Source: a virus. Taken from it: a stretch of DNA of 21,264 nucleotides. The notes under the pieces were generated by a model. The model saw nothing but the letters and a program-made list of their open reading frames with translations, was not told where the DNA came from and made no database searches. Location of the stretch: positions 1-21,264 of the IMG/VR virus record IMGVR_UViG_3300048924_000502, one strand, 5' to 3'. A program made the position numbers and the translations under genes. This document shows, one piece after another, positions 6,701 to 14,406 of this stretch; the first letter of the stretch is position 1; each line of letters opens with the position of its first letter.

Positions 6701-7462
6701 TTATTGAGCGATACCACACTCAATCCCGTTCTTCGCCTCCCATGTGGCAAGCAGGAAAAGCGCAGTTGAGCCCGCCAGATTCACTGCCAGTTCTGCATGC
6801 CGTGGAGCAGCCTTCACCCCGCCTTTTCCTTTTCCGTGAGCATCGCTTAGACGATTCCGAAGCGCGCCTAACCCTTCTACAACTGCTGTACATCCTCCAA
6901 GGATTTGCTTGAACACGACCTCTTCATGCTGTGCCTTCGTCAGATTTAAAAGCGTAGCTGTTTGTTTGTAGAGCTTGTTCAGATCAGGAGTCGTCTCATG
7001 GTCGCTCGTTCCGGCTTCGTCAAGAATGTGTTTGCATACCGATTCTAGGAGCGTACGAGCCATGGTGATAGCTCCCTCGGGGTCAGTTGAGCGCCTTTCA
7101 AGTGCTTTTGTCCAAGCGATCCGAACGTGCTCAGCGTCAATACGGTCCAGCGTCTCCGAGACAACGATATCCGAAGGGTGCTCCCCACCCGATTCAGCAA
7201 AGTCGACGAGCGCCCTAAAATCATCCCAGATGAACTTCCTACGCTCTGCGTAGCTTGGGAATTTCGGCTGGATGAACCCCCAAAACTGATCTAAGTTCCT
7301 GTAACGACGCACCCACGCGGGCACCAGAGAGGCCACACGAGAGTCATCAAGAACGCTCTGCCGGTAAAGAGGGTAATCCCGCTCATCATCATCGTGTCCA
7401 TTCCCGGTGGCACGATTGATGTAGATCGATTGCAAGCCTTCAACGTCATCAATGAGAGCCAT
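6701..7462 (-). CDS. Abortive-infection C-terminal (Abi_C) HEPN-type protein
   Basis: 253 residues on the minus strand; start ATG at 7462 with an AGGGA ribosome-binding site just upstream. Residues ~130-245 look like the Abi_C domain: AITMARTLLESVCKHILDEAG, then TPDLNKLYKQTATLLNLT, then LRNRLSDAHGKG, and a final helix of small residues. The segment R202-N203-R204...H209 fits the HEPN ribonuclease motif (Arg, polar residue, 4-6 residues, His), so a phage-triggered RNase role is plausible. The N-terminal ~120 residues contain no domain I recognise and may be the sensing part. It stands alone between umuDC and a STAND NTPase that diverges from it. Its HEPN function is inferred from motif only. 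Confidence 0.78.
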   Translation of the reverse strand: MALIDDVEGLQSIYINRATGNGHDDDERDYPLYRQSVLDDSRVASLVPAWVRRYRNLDQFWGFIQPKFPSYAERRKFIWDDFRALVDFAESGGEHPSDIVVSETLDRIDAEHVRIAWTKALERRSTDPEGAITMARTLLESVCKHILDEAGTSDHETTPDLNKLYKQTATLLNLTKAQHEEVVFKQILGGCTAVVEGLGALRNRLSDAHGKGKGGVKAAPRHAELAVNLAGSTALFLLATWEAKNGIECGIAQ

Positions 7463-7879
7463 GGCTTCCCTACCTTCGTTGCCTGTATACCAAACAGTTA
7501 TACCAGCTCACGATTGCCTTTGAACCTCGCTCGTAACGGCATTTCTGCGCGGGCGCCTTCGGGGGCGGTGGTTTCGCACAATCTCAGATCCGCTACTCAC
7601 CATATGGCCGAATGCGGCCGCCTTTCGGCCAGAAACGGACGTTCAGAAACGACTGATTCGGCCAGAAGCAGGCGTTCCAAGGCAAAACTACCTTTTAGCA
7701 ATGGTGTAGCCTAACTCAACGGAATCCCCAATAAATATCTGTGACTTGGAGGAGCACTGCAGAGGGGTGGAGCCTAAGAATCCACCTCAGTTAGACAGCC
7801 TGAAGGAGTGTCAAATTGACATCAGCCTTTCGGATCGCCTAGTGTTAGAAAATTGCTTCTAATACATAGGGAAATGGTC
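7463..7879. other. Divergent intergenic region with degenerate repeats
   Basis: About 415 bases separate the Abi_C gene and the STAND gene, and both promoters must lie here. The frames contain no protein-like stretch. The left half is GC-rich and carries a repeated segment (7624-7679); the right half becomes AT-rich towards the STAND gene, marking the edge of the acquired block. I see no clear -35/-10 pair. Confidence 0.6.
7624..7679. repeat. Imperfect 23-bp direct repeat (Pseudomonas-type element)
   Basis: TTCGGCCAGAA followed by C-rich/CGTTC sequence occurs at 7624-7646 and again at 7657-7679, with about five mismatches. Together with GGCCGAATGCGGCCGCC just before, this resembles the dispersed GGCC-cored intergenic palindromes common in Pseudomonas. 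Related copies are the umuC terminator and the segment near 13550. Confidence 0.5.
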
Positions 7880-10825
7880 ATGATAACCGTAGATGAAATT
7901 TACGCCTGCCTCCAGGAAGAAGAGTCGCCTGTCCTAGAGTTTAAACGTGATTGGTATTGGACCAATGCTTCATCGCCAGTAGAAATTTCAAGGCAATGGG
8001 GTGAGTTCCTCAAAGACATAATTTCGCTTTGCAACTCTTACGTCGGATATTGCGGGATTGATCGATATCTGATAGTTGGATTTGGCGAAGCAGATAAAAA
8101 AGTATATCCCATAGATATATCCAGTATTAAAAAGCTTAGCGATCTAAAGCTTTTTAAAAAGGATTTATTAGCGCGACTGGAGAAAATAGTCAACACACCG
8201 CCACTTAACATCGAAATTGAAACAGTGCTGATAGATGGGCACACACTTCTAGCATTTAAAATCCCCAGCCCAACCTCTATTACCGAAATAAAAAATAATC
8301 TAGACACCAAAACTCTAACCGTGATGGCTGGAGTTGTTCTTGTTCGAAAGGGACAGGACAATGACTCTGTACGCGCAGCCTCAACAGAGGAAATAGCATT
8401 TCTAGTTTCTGATTTTTCGAAATTCAAAGATTCGCTCGACAAAAAGCCAAAGCCAGATCAAAAACGCGACAGAAGCATTAAGAGCACTGTTGAGCTGTAT
8501 ATAGATAAGAACAGAAGCCTGAGTATTGAGAAAGATTTTCCTGTGTCAAAAAGAGACTGGAGCGAAAATGTTCTTTTTGAACTTTACAGGCTGAACCAAA
8601 AATTTTCAAATCCAACTGTTTTCTTATACATACATGAAAATGCTGCGCAAAACAAAACATTCGAACATATCAAGCGCGAAAAGCTAACAAATACTAATGA
8701 TACTTTAATTGTATTGACAGAGCGTCCAAGTGAACTAAAAGACCTTGGCAGAAGAAAAAGCAATTTGAAGGCGCGCTTTCAAACAGAGCATGTTTTTTTT
8801 ATTGATGAATTCGGTTATAAAAATCTCTATTCCGAATACATGTTAGATTACCAACCTTATCGATTGGAGAACTACGTTGAGGGGGTTGCCGATATCGGCA
8901 GTGACGAAAAGAAAAAAGCACTTGACCAATTGAAGGATTGGTACGGCGCAGTGTCGAATCCATTGATGGTGATCAAGGGATATGGCGGGATTGGTAAAAC
9001 CACCTTAGTAAAACAGTTTCTCGACCACGTGCACGATCATCATGATGACGTGGGTATTCTATTTATCGACTCAAATGAAATCGTTGACGAGCTGATAAAA
9101 ATTGCCCGGTCGGATCATAATATTGACGATATTTATGATTTCTACCTGGCTCAAATGAAGAAAAAGGATTTTGATGGCAAAGGGTTTAGTAAAGAGCTTT
9201 TAAAACTTTCTGTAGATAACGGAAATTTGCTTATAGTTTTAGACGGTATAGACGAAGTTATTGCCAAACTTGGGACTGGATTCGACGTTTCTTCTTTTAT
9301 TACTTCAATCTCAGAAAGCTATACGACGAATTTAGAAAAAACAAAGATCATCATAACTTGTCGAGATTATTTCTGGGATACCTTGGAGTATAAAACAAAG
9401 GTTGAAGAGATTACTCTTGAGCCGTTTAGTGAAGATCTTGCCGCCGTGTTTTTTCAGAAATATTTCGCTGGAGATCAGGCTAAAATCTCAAAAGCTTTGA
9501 AAATGGCTTCGGAATTCAGGCTGAGTAGCGACAAAAAAGATAGCGACTTAATTTACATCCCTTATGTGTTAGACATGATCGGATACTTAATTAAGCAGCA
9601 TTCTGAGTTTGGTGGCCATAACAATGTAAAGGCCAAGGCGAGATTGCTCTCTCCGGCGATGTCCAATGATTTCTTAGTGCTTAGTGTTTGTGAGCGTGAA
9701 GTAACGAAGCTTGGCAACTTCAGCATAGATGATCAGGTGGGTTTTCTTATAAATCTAGCGATACAAGAAAGCGGTTACGTCACTGATTACAATATAAAAA
9801 ATCTTTCTAATTGCGATATAGATGACCTAACCATTGAAAAGTTAAAAGCACACCCTCTTCTTAGGTACAGCCACGGAAAAATAAATTTTAGATATGACTT
9901 TTTCTATGAGTACTTCAAAGGGTTGTATATTTATAGCTATTATCTCGACTTAAATGTATCAAAGTTGGATGATAAGCTTATCGAGTTGATTGGTTCATAT
10001 CTGCGCTATGGTAACCAACTGTGTAGCACTCTCAGTCGGAAGCTAGAATATAGCGACAGCCTTGTTTATTTTACAATGGAAACCGTTGAGCAACTTAATA
10101 AACTGGTTGATTTTGCAGAGCCGTCCGAGAAAAGCAAATACTTGTCAGCAATTTCTTCTTGTTTTGTTATGGCAATAACTTTGTTGATAGAGTCGGGTGA
10201 CAAAAAATTCGATAGTTCTTCAGCTACAGATCTTCTCACTACAATTTTTGGCGACTCTGGTGGCGGCGAGATTTCTGGCGTTGCATTAATAAATATCTTA
10301 GCTGGAGATTCGAAGAAACTAACGTTCGATCTTAAGTCAAAAACCATAAGAAAATCACATTTTGAGCGCTATGATTTCTTTTGGGATTGTGCAATGGACG
10401 AAAATACACATTTCGTCACTTCAAATTTTTATCAGTTGGAACCTCGAAAGGGACTTCGTCCTGCAGTGATTCCTAGTTTTGAAGATTGCGACACTATAGA
10501 TATTCAGCACGTCATTAACAAAAGAATAGAGGAAGAAAACGAGCAGAGTGAACGAATTACTGAGAGTTTAAAAAAGGTTTTTGAACTATTCAAGGAGCGC
10601 GGTAATTTTTACCCTCAAAAACAGCAGTACATAAAATCCAAGATCGTCACTAACAACTTGCTACCAACCCTTCTTAAGAATGGGGTAATTGAGGATTATA
10701 CGGATGACAAAAAGCCGACTTTGCGGCAATATAGAGTAAGTAACGAATATCGAAACATACTTAAATTTATAGATCAGGGTACGCCATGCATTGAGCTGGA
10801 TCGCGTGCTTAGTCTGTTTAAATAA
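7880..10825 (+). CDS. STAND NTPase: AlbA_2 (Schlafen-like) domain fused to NACHT
   Basis: 981 residues from ATG 7880, with AGGGA at 7868-7872 as ribosome-binding site; ATG 7874 and TTG 7853 are alternatives. Residues ~1-180 are an AlbA_2/Schlafen-type domain (SPVLEFKRDW at 16-25, SLCNSYVGYCG, YLIVGFGE, then VVLVRKGQDNDSVRAAS). A linker follows. The NACHT-type NTPase has Walker A GYGGIGKTT (367-375), Walker B LDGIDE (454-459) and an arginine sensor TCRD (493-496). Next come a helical/winged-helix part with FRYDFFYEYFKGLYIY, and a ~300-residue C-terminal region that I do not recognise and that probably senses a trigger. NACHT proteins of this plan are known bacterial anti-phage factors. The gene is AT-rich with many ATA and AGA codons, unlike the GC-rich flanks, so it was acquired. 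A HEPN-like gene follows by 92 bases. Confidence 0.85.
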   Translation: MITVDEIYACLQEEESPVLEFKRDWYWTNASSPVEISRQWGEFLKDIISLCNSYVGYCGIDRYLIVGFGEADKKVYPIDISSIKKLSDLKLFKKDLLARLEKIVNTPPLNIEIETVLIDGHTLLAFKIPSPTSITEIKNNLDTKTLTVMAGVVLVRKGQDNDSVRAASTEEIAFLVSDFSKFKDSLDKKPKPDQKRDRSIKSTVELYIDKNRSLSIEKDFPVSKRDWSENVLFELYRLNQKFSNPTVFLYIHENAAQNKTFEHIKREKLTNTNDTLIVLTERPSELKDLGRRKSNLKARFQTEHVFFIDEFGYKNLYSEYMLDYQPYRLENYVEGVADIGSDEKKKALDQLKDWYGAVSNPLMVIKGYGGIGKTTLVKQFLDHVHDHHDDVGILFIDSNEIVDELIKIARSDHNIDDIYDFYLAQMKKKDFDGKGFSKELLKLSVDNGNLLIVLDGIDEVIAKLGTGFDVSSFITSISESYTTNLEKTKIIITCRDYFWDTLEYKTKVEEITLEPFSEDLAAVFFQKYFAGDQAKISKALKMASEFRLSSDKKDSDLIYIPYVLDMIGYLIKQHSEFGGHNNVKAKARLLSPAMSNDFLVLSVCEREVTKLGNFSIDDQVGFLINLAIQESGYVTDYNIKNLSNCDIDDLTIEKLKAHPLLRYSHGKINFRYDFFYEYFKGLYIYSYYLDLNVSKLDDKLIELIGSYLRYGNQLCSTLSRKLEYSDSLVYFTMETVEQLNKLVDFAEPSEKSKYLSAISSCFVMAITLLIESGDKKFDSSSATDLLTTIFGDSGGGEISGVALINILAGDSKKLTFDLKSKTIRKSHFERYDFFWDCAMDENTHFVTSNFYQLEPRKGLRPAVIPSFEDCDTIDIQHVINKRIEEENEQSERITESLKKVFELFKERGNFYPQKQQYIKSKIVTNNLLPTLLKNGVIEDYTDDKKPTLRQYRVSNEYRNILKFIDQGTPCIELDRVLSLFK

Positions 10826-10917
10826 GTTGGCTCATTGCTTTCTTTTTAGTTTCTGGGATCTCTATGAGTGATTTTAGACAATGTTTATCTGCTTTGAGAC
10901 ACTGTATGGGGTGAGAG

Positions 10918-11547
10918 ATGGACGTTGAGGACATTGAGAAAGACTTTAAGGCTTTGGTCGAAGGTGAGGCCGACTTGTTGAATCTGGTTGTGAAGTTTCA
11001 CTTCTCGATAGATAAGGTACTAGATAAAGCTCTTTTTGAGGCTTTGCCTATGTCTAACGCAATGGAGCTAAAAAGGGTTTCTTTTTTATTGAAATTTGAT
11101 TTTCTGTCTGCCTTAAATGTTTTAAGTAGGGATGTGCGTAAATTTTTTGACTATTGTAATAGCATAAGGAATACGTTCGCGCATAATCCATATGCAACCT
11201 TCCAGGACAAGGATGTAGTTAAGGCAAAAAGCTTATTGCTTTCCCACCCGCGTCCGGTGGTTCCTAAGACTTTTCTGGGAGAGAAGGACAGCGTTGAAGT
11301 TTTGAAAACGCTTTTTAGTGTTTGCTTCTTGCAGGCTGTAGTAGCTTACGAGGCTTTATGTAGGCAGAAGGTTCTCAATCTTATCGCTAGTGAGATGACT
11401 ATCGAAGCGGCCAACGGTGAAGGGAGGAAGTTTCAAGGAAAAATGTCAGTGAACGCAGAGTTTGAGCGCAGGTGTGTCGAGCGTTTAAGTGTACTTTATC
11501 CTGCAATAGAACCTGGAGACTTTTACAATGAGGCCGCGAGAAAATAA
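10918..11547 (+). CDS. Small HEPN-like protein next to the STAND NTPase
   Basis: 209 residues; ATG 10918 is preceded by a GGGGTGAGAG ribosome-binding site. The protein is mostly helical. IRNTFAHNPY at residues 83-92 contains R84-N85-xxx-H89, the RX4-6H motif of HEPN ribonucleases with the usual polar residue after Arg. Upstream, FHFSIDKVLDKALFEALP resembles the first HEPN helix of DUF4145/Swt1-like or mannitol-repressor-like proteins. It lies 92 bases after the STAND gene in the same direction and shares its AT-rich composition. It may be that protein's effector, or an independent toxin-like gene. The domain class is a motif-based inference; no partner antitoxin is visible. Confidence 0.7.
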   Translation: MDVEDIEKDFKALVEGEADLLNLVVKFHFSIDKVLDKALFEALPMSNAMELKRVSFLLKFDFLSALNVLSRDVRKFFDYCNSIRNTFAHNPYATFQDKDVVKAKSLLLSHPRPVVPKTFLGEKDSVEVLKTLFSVCFLQAVVAYEALCRQKVLNLIASEMTIEAANGEGRKFQGKMSVNAEFERRCVERLSVLYPAIEPGDFYNEAARK

Positions 11548-11853
11548 ATTGTGCAGGCCTCCTTCAATCTTTTTTCACTCTTCGTTTCAAGGTTTAAATT
11601 TTGGCGAGTAGTATACCCACCGGTTAACTCCATGTGCTCCGCTACGCCTTCACCGCTGGTGGTAGATCCAGGGCAACCAATGGGGCATTCATGTGCACTC
11701 CCTGGAGTAGTGGATGGCTGCCGTGATACCAGTTAGAGATGATAGAACAACACGGTCCGGCGTGATTGCCAGGCGCGTAAGAAAAGGCCTCCGCACCGGG
11801 GCGAGGTGTGGGTGCCGATTGAACGTAGGGCGGAATGATTCACAGTCGGCTGG
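11548..11853. other. Gap with possible integrase remnant at 11622-11729
   Basis: There is no intact gene in these ~300 bases, and composition returns to GC-rich. In the + frame starting at 11628 the translation reads LHVLRYAFTAGG, with Thr-Gly and then a stop just before it. This resembles the TGQ..THVLRHTFAS box (HxxR motif) of tyrosine recombinases with the Gln codon turned into TAA. Only about a dozen residues match, so this is a weak call. If real, it is the scar of the integrase that brought in the preceding AT-rich block. Confidence 0.25.
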
Positions 11854-12225
11854 TCACTGTTTCCAATGGGTGACATCAATCGGCTTTAGGCCGAAAGAGG
11901 TAATCGACGGGTCATATTCGAGGTATTGGTTCAGCGAAAAGGTGTAGCTGCCAGATGGGATATTACGAACGCTTGCTGGCCACACTTCGTCGGTTGATAC
12001 CGGAGAACCTGATGCGTCGTAAGCGGTAATTTTGATCTGCACACCGACCGCTTCGGCACAATTGTTTTCCAACGTGGCCACGCCCTGCATCACCATGCAC
12101 GCGGCGGCATCGCACTTTTTCACAAACTGGGCTTTCATCGAGGTTATTTTGATGTCCGATACCGAACAGTCTGCATAGACCGAATGGGTGGCCACTAAAA
12201 TGGCTAGCGCTACGACGTACTTCAT
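11854..12225 (-). CDS. Small secreted protein of unknown function
   Basis: 123 residues on the minus strand starting MKYVVALAILVATHSVYADC: a positively charged first residue, a hydrophobic core and an AxA-like VYA site before Asp, which is a normal Sec signal peptide. An in-frame ATG at 12237 (MESPP) would lengthen it by four residues and keep the signal. The mature part (about 103 residues) has Cys residues in the segments ADCSV, KKCDAAACMVM and ENNCAEAV, suggesting two disulfides. Its FSLNQYLEYDPSITSFGL-type beta pattern suggests a small extracellular beta protein. I do not recognise a function. It stands alone, with no gene in the same transcript. Confidence 0.7.
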   Translation of the reverse strand: MKYVVALAILVATHSVYADCSVSDIKITSMKAQFVKKCDAAACMVMQGVATLENNCAEAVGVQIKITAYDASGSPVSTDEVWPASVRNIPSGSYTFSLNQYLEYDPSITSFGLKPIDVTHWKQ

Positions 12226-12436
12226 GGGGGGAGATTCCATTGATTGAGCTCTGCATAGTGCCGATCTGCCATAGCCGAAACAAGGCAGCAACGCCGTGGT
12301 AGAGCAAGAACGAAGGCACACAAAAACACTTCGTTGTTTTTTGAGGACGATTGAACGAAAACACCATTACTCGTAATGCGGGCTCAGTTAATTTGTTCGC
12401 GATCGTTAGCCAGTTTCTTGGCCCACAGGGCGGCTG

Positions 12437-12631
12437 TTAACTCATCGAGAAAGCGTCAACGCCCTCCCGGTCGAAAATTCCCAACTCCTTCAGCTCCAGC
12501 ATGCAGCCATGGAGCATACCTTGACGCCAAATCTGCGAGTCATGATTGTAGTCGTTGATAAGGTAGACCAGTTCTTCGCGCAGCTGCGCCAGACACCGGG
12601 CTTTCAGTGCTTCGGCAGGATCGATAGTCAT
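12437..12631 (-). CDS. Small hypothetical protein, probably truncated by a 1-base indel
   Basis: 64 residues on the minus strand; the start at 12631 has GAGGGA about ten bases upstream. It begins MTIDPAEALKARCLAQLREELV and is an amphipathic helical cytosolic protein I do not recognise. The frame ends early at GVDAFSMS. Restoring one A to the AAA run at 12450-12452 (T on the coding strand) would let it read on as FLDELTAALWAKKLANDREQIN to a stop at 12384-12386. That extension is protein-like in composition, so the true product is probably 82 residues. Confidence 0.6.
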   Translation of the reverse strand: MTIDPAEALKARCLAQLREELVYLINDYNHDSQIWRQGMLHGCMLELKELGIFDREGVDAFSMS

Positions 12632-12663
12632 AATGGGGGTTCCCTCGCGCTCGTTACTAGAAG

Positions 12664-13284
12664 CTATTCGCCTGCGTCTGGAGCGGAACGACTTTTCCTT
12701 TCCAGCTCATCGAGCCAGGCAATCACTTCGTTCATACTCTTATCCCGGTCCCACTCTCCGGGTAGAGGATCTTCAGCAGGTAGCCCTGCATGAGAACGAA
12801 GTTTTTTCACGATGGCAGATGCCTGCAGCCCGAGTAAGGCATACCCCCGTCTCCTTACCCAGAAAAATTCGGGGTGATCCGGCGGATCGCAATTGAAATC
12901 TTGGATGCCTCGAAGCTTTCCATGAAGCTGGTCTTGTTGATCGGGAATCCGAAGAATCAAATACATCAAATCTTTAGGTAGTAGCCGCCAATCAACATCA
13001 AGCTCCAGCGGCCGAAATACTGGGTCCGCGGTAGTGGTCTGGCAATAACCACTTTGGCCCGCTGGCTGCCCATGCCAGGTGCCATCGTCTTTGCAGCAGT
13101 CGAAGCATTCAGTGGCGAATCGATCCAAATGGGAAACTACAATAATTCCTAGATAGGTAGTGGCTTGGTTAATCGTCTTCCGCTTGATCCACCACTCTTT
13201 GATGAGGACAAATGCGTTGCCAAGCAAGACGCCGCTGATACCCGCCGCAGCCGAGATTATTGCTGAAACGTTCCCTGGATCCAT
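12664..13284 (-). CDS. Membrane-anchored protein of unknown function
   Basis: 206 residues on the minus strand; the start at 13284 has GGAGAGG a few bases upstream. Residues ~6-28 (VSAIISAAAGISGVLLGNAFVLI) form one N-terminal membrane helix, followed by a basic KEWWIKRK stop-transfer. The remainder is soluble. It contains a cysteine cluster (CFDCCKDDGTWHGQPAGQSGYC at about 60-81), long helices near 105-130 and 150-195, and an acidic C-terminus. The topology suggests a bitopic protein with a cytoplasmic domain. I cannot name the family. It is 32 bases upstream of the small gene that ends at 12437 and may be co-transcribed with it. Confidence 0.65.
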   Translation of the reverse strand: MDPGNVSAIISAAAGISGVLLGNAFVLIKEWWIKRKTINQATTYLGIIVVSHLDRFATECFDCCKDDGTWHGQPAGQSGYCQTTTADPVFRPLELDVDWRLLPKDLMYLILRIPDQQDQLHGKLRGIQDFNCDPPDHPEFFWVRRRGYALLGLQASAIVKKLRSHAGLPAEDPLPGEWDRDKSMNEVIAWLDELERKSRSAPDAGE

Positions 13285-13613
13285 TAATGCCTCTCCGTGA
13301 ATTGAATGTGTAAGCGCTGATTGTAGGCGCTTCGATCAATAGCGCGCAGAGGCTGATTTTGTGACAGCAGCCACTCCAGTCCCGTATCAGCATGATGTGG
13401 GTATTTTTCTTACGCCAAACGACACAAATCCAAGATACTCTCGGAAAATCAATTGCTTGCGATTACCGCATGTGGCGGTGCAGGAGAGGTTCGAACTCCA
13501 ACAAATTTTGCCAACATCATCTCTTCAAAATTCATCATTACTGTCCGCTTATGGCCGAAAGCTGCCGCTCACGGAATGCCGATTTTGGTCGATTGCTGCC
13601 TGCAAAGACGATA
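13285..13613. other. Gap holding a tRNA-like 3' fragment and a degraded palindromic element
   Basis: No protein-like frame is visible in these ~330 bases. On the minus strand, 13503-13473 reads as a T-loop (GTTCGAAC) followed by a C-rich stem and an end in ACCGCCA. That resembles the 3' end of a tRNA, but nothing upstream forms the rest of the cloverleaf. From about 13550 a GGCC/GGTCGA-cored imperfect palindrome of the Pseudomonas intergenic type follows. Confidence 0.45.
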
Positions 13614-13615
13614 TT
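13550..13615. repeat. Pseudomonas-type dispersed intergenic element, degraded
   Basis: TCCGCTTATGGCCGAAAGCTGCC and, after a short spacer, GGTCGATTGCTGCCTGC form the two arms of an imperfect palindromic element that resembles those scattered through Pseudomonas intergenic DNA. The umuC terminator and the repeat at 7624-7679 share the CGTCCGCT/TGGCC core. The arms here have diverged, so it is an old copy. Confidence 0.4.
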
Positions 13616-13832
13616 AGGATTGCCGTATCCGCATAATCGCATCTGTGATCGCTTTTGCATTTGTGTCTAAGGTCTCCATAGCCATCACAGCGTTATCTGC
13701 AACCACTGCCGCGCCACTGGCTGCAAGCCAAATGGCAACCTCCTCGATTGCCGCCGCCAGTGCATGCTGGTTGTGCAGGAGCAACGTCAGGGCGTCAGCA
13801 GTGGCGATATTAGAAGCTGAGTTATTTGGCAT
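13614..13832 (-). CDS. Small Pseudomonas-type hypothetical protein
   Basis: 72 residues from ATG 13832; AGGA about eight bases upstream of this ATG favours it over the in-frame ATG at 13841, which that same AGG touches. The sequence ADALTLLLHNQHALAAAIEEVAIWL is of a short all-helical type seen as orphan genes in Pseudomonas genomes. It has no signal peptide or membrane helix. Function is unknown. It is the last small leftward gene before the candidate defence operon. Confidence 0.6.
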   Translation of the reverse strand: MPNNSASNIATADALTLLLHNQHALAAAIEEVAIWLAASGAAVVADNAVMAMETLDTNAKAITDAIMRIRQS

Positions 13833-13841
13833 GCGATCCAT

Positions 13842-14406
13842 CCTGGAAATGAGGTGTTCGCGAAGCCTAGCTCATGCGGCCGCACCAGAGAGGCTTAGAT
13901 ACCGCATGCTTAAAAATTGCTACAACGCGCAGATGATTTGAGACTTCAGCCAATCAGTTGGGGGGGAGGCTGGCTACTGCATCCAATCCATCATCGGCGC
14001 GACGGAGAAACGGCGGGAGAGTGGGGCGGGTGTGGCGGTGATTGGGGGCATTGGGGGTACGGAATCGGTGTGGCTGGGAGGTGGGGGAGTTTATCAGGAT
14101 TGCAGAATCCGCGGCTCTCTCGGGATAGGTTTGTGCGGCCTATTGCTGTGTTCTGAGGGGGCCGTTTGGCTGTGCTGTAGGTGAGTGAGGGAGCTATGCA
14201 TTTTTTTCGGTTCTCCACTGCCCAGGTAAGTCCTTCAGTAGGTGGAGGCTCTGCTCATACAGGGCTCCGACGAATGTCGAAGAAAAAGCGGTGACCTCCG
14301 ATCTTATCGATCTTGATTGTTATCGTTCGGCTTGGGCATAGTGCTACTACGCGCGGAGCTTTGGGCGACCCGTTACGCCCCAATCTGGTCAAGCTGGGAG
14401 CTGGCT
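13842..14406. other. Long G-rich gap before the NdpA-like operon
   Basis: About 565 bases without a protein-like frame. The + strand from 13960 to 14087 is packed with G runs: seven G at 13960-13966, five G at 14044-14048, 14053-14057 and 14083-14087, and four G at 14023-14026. Such strand-biased G runs could form G-quadruplexes in single-stranded DNA or RNA, though some loops exceed the usual length. The promoter of the following operon must lie in the last ~150 bases, which are more AT-rich, but I cannot assign -35/-10 boxes. Confidence 0.5.

Noticed and set aside
11551-11947. Two rightward short frames after the HEPN gene
   Set aside because: They have poor composition and overlap the secreted-protein gene or the possible integrase scar.
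13361-13670. Two rightward frames of ~90 codons
   Set aside because: They cross the tRNA-like fragment and the palindromic element and lack protein-like composition.
13991-14218. Minus-strand frame of 75 codons, Pro/Ser-rich
   Set aside because: It is the complement of the G-run tract, which explains its proline bias.
14317-14406. TTG-started extension of the NdpA-like gene
   Set aside because: The added residues are not family-like, and a good ribosome-binding site precedes ATG 14407.
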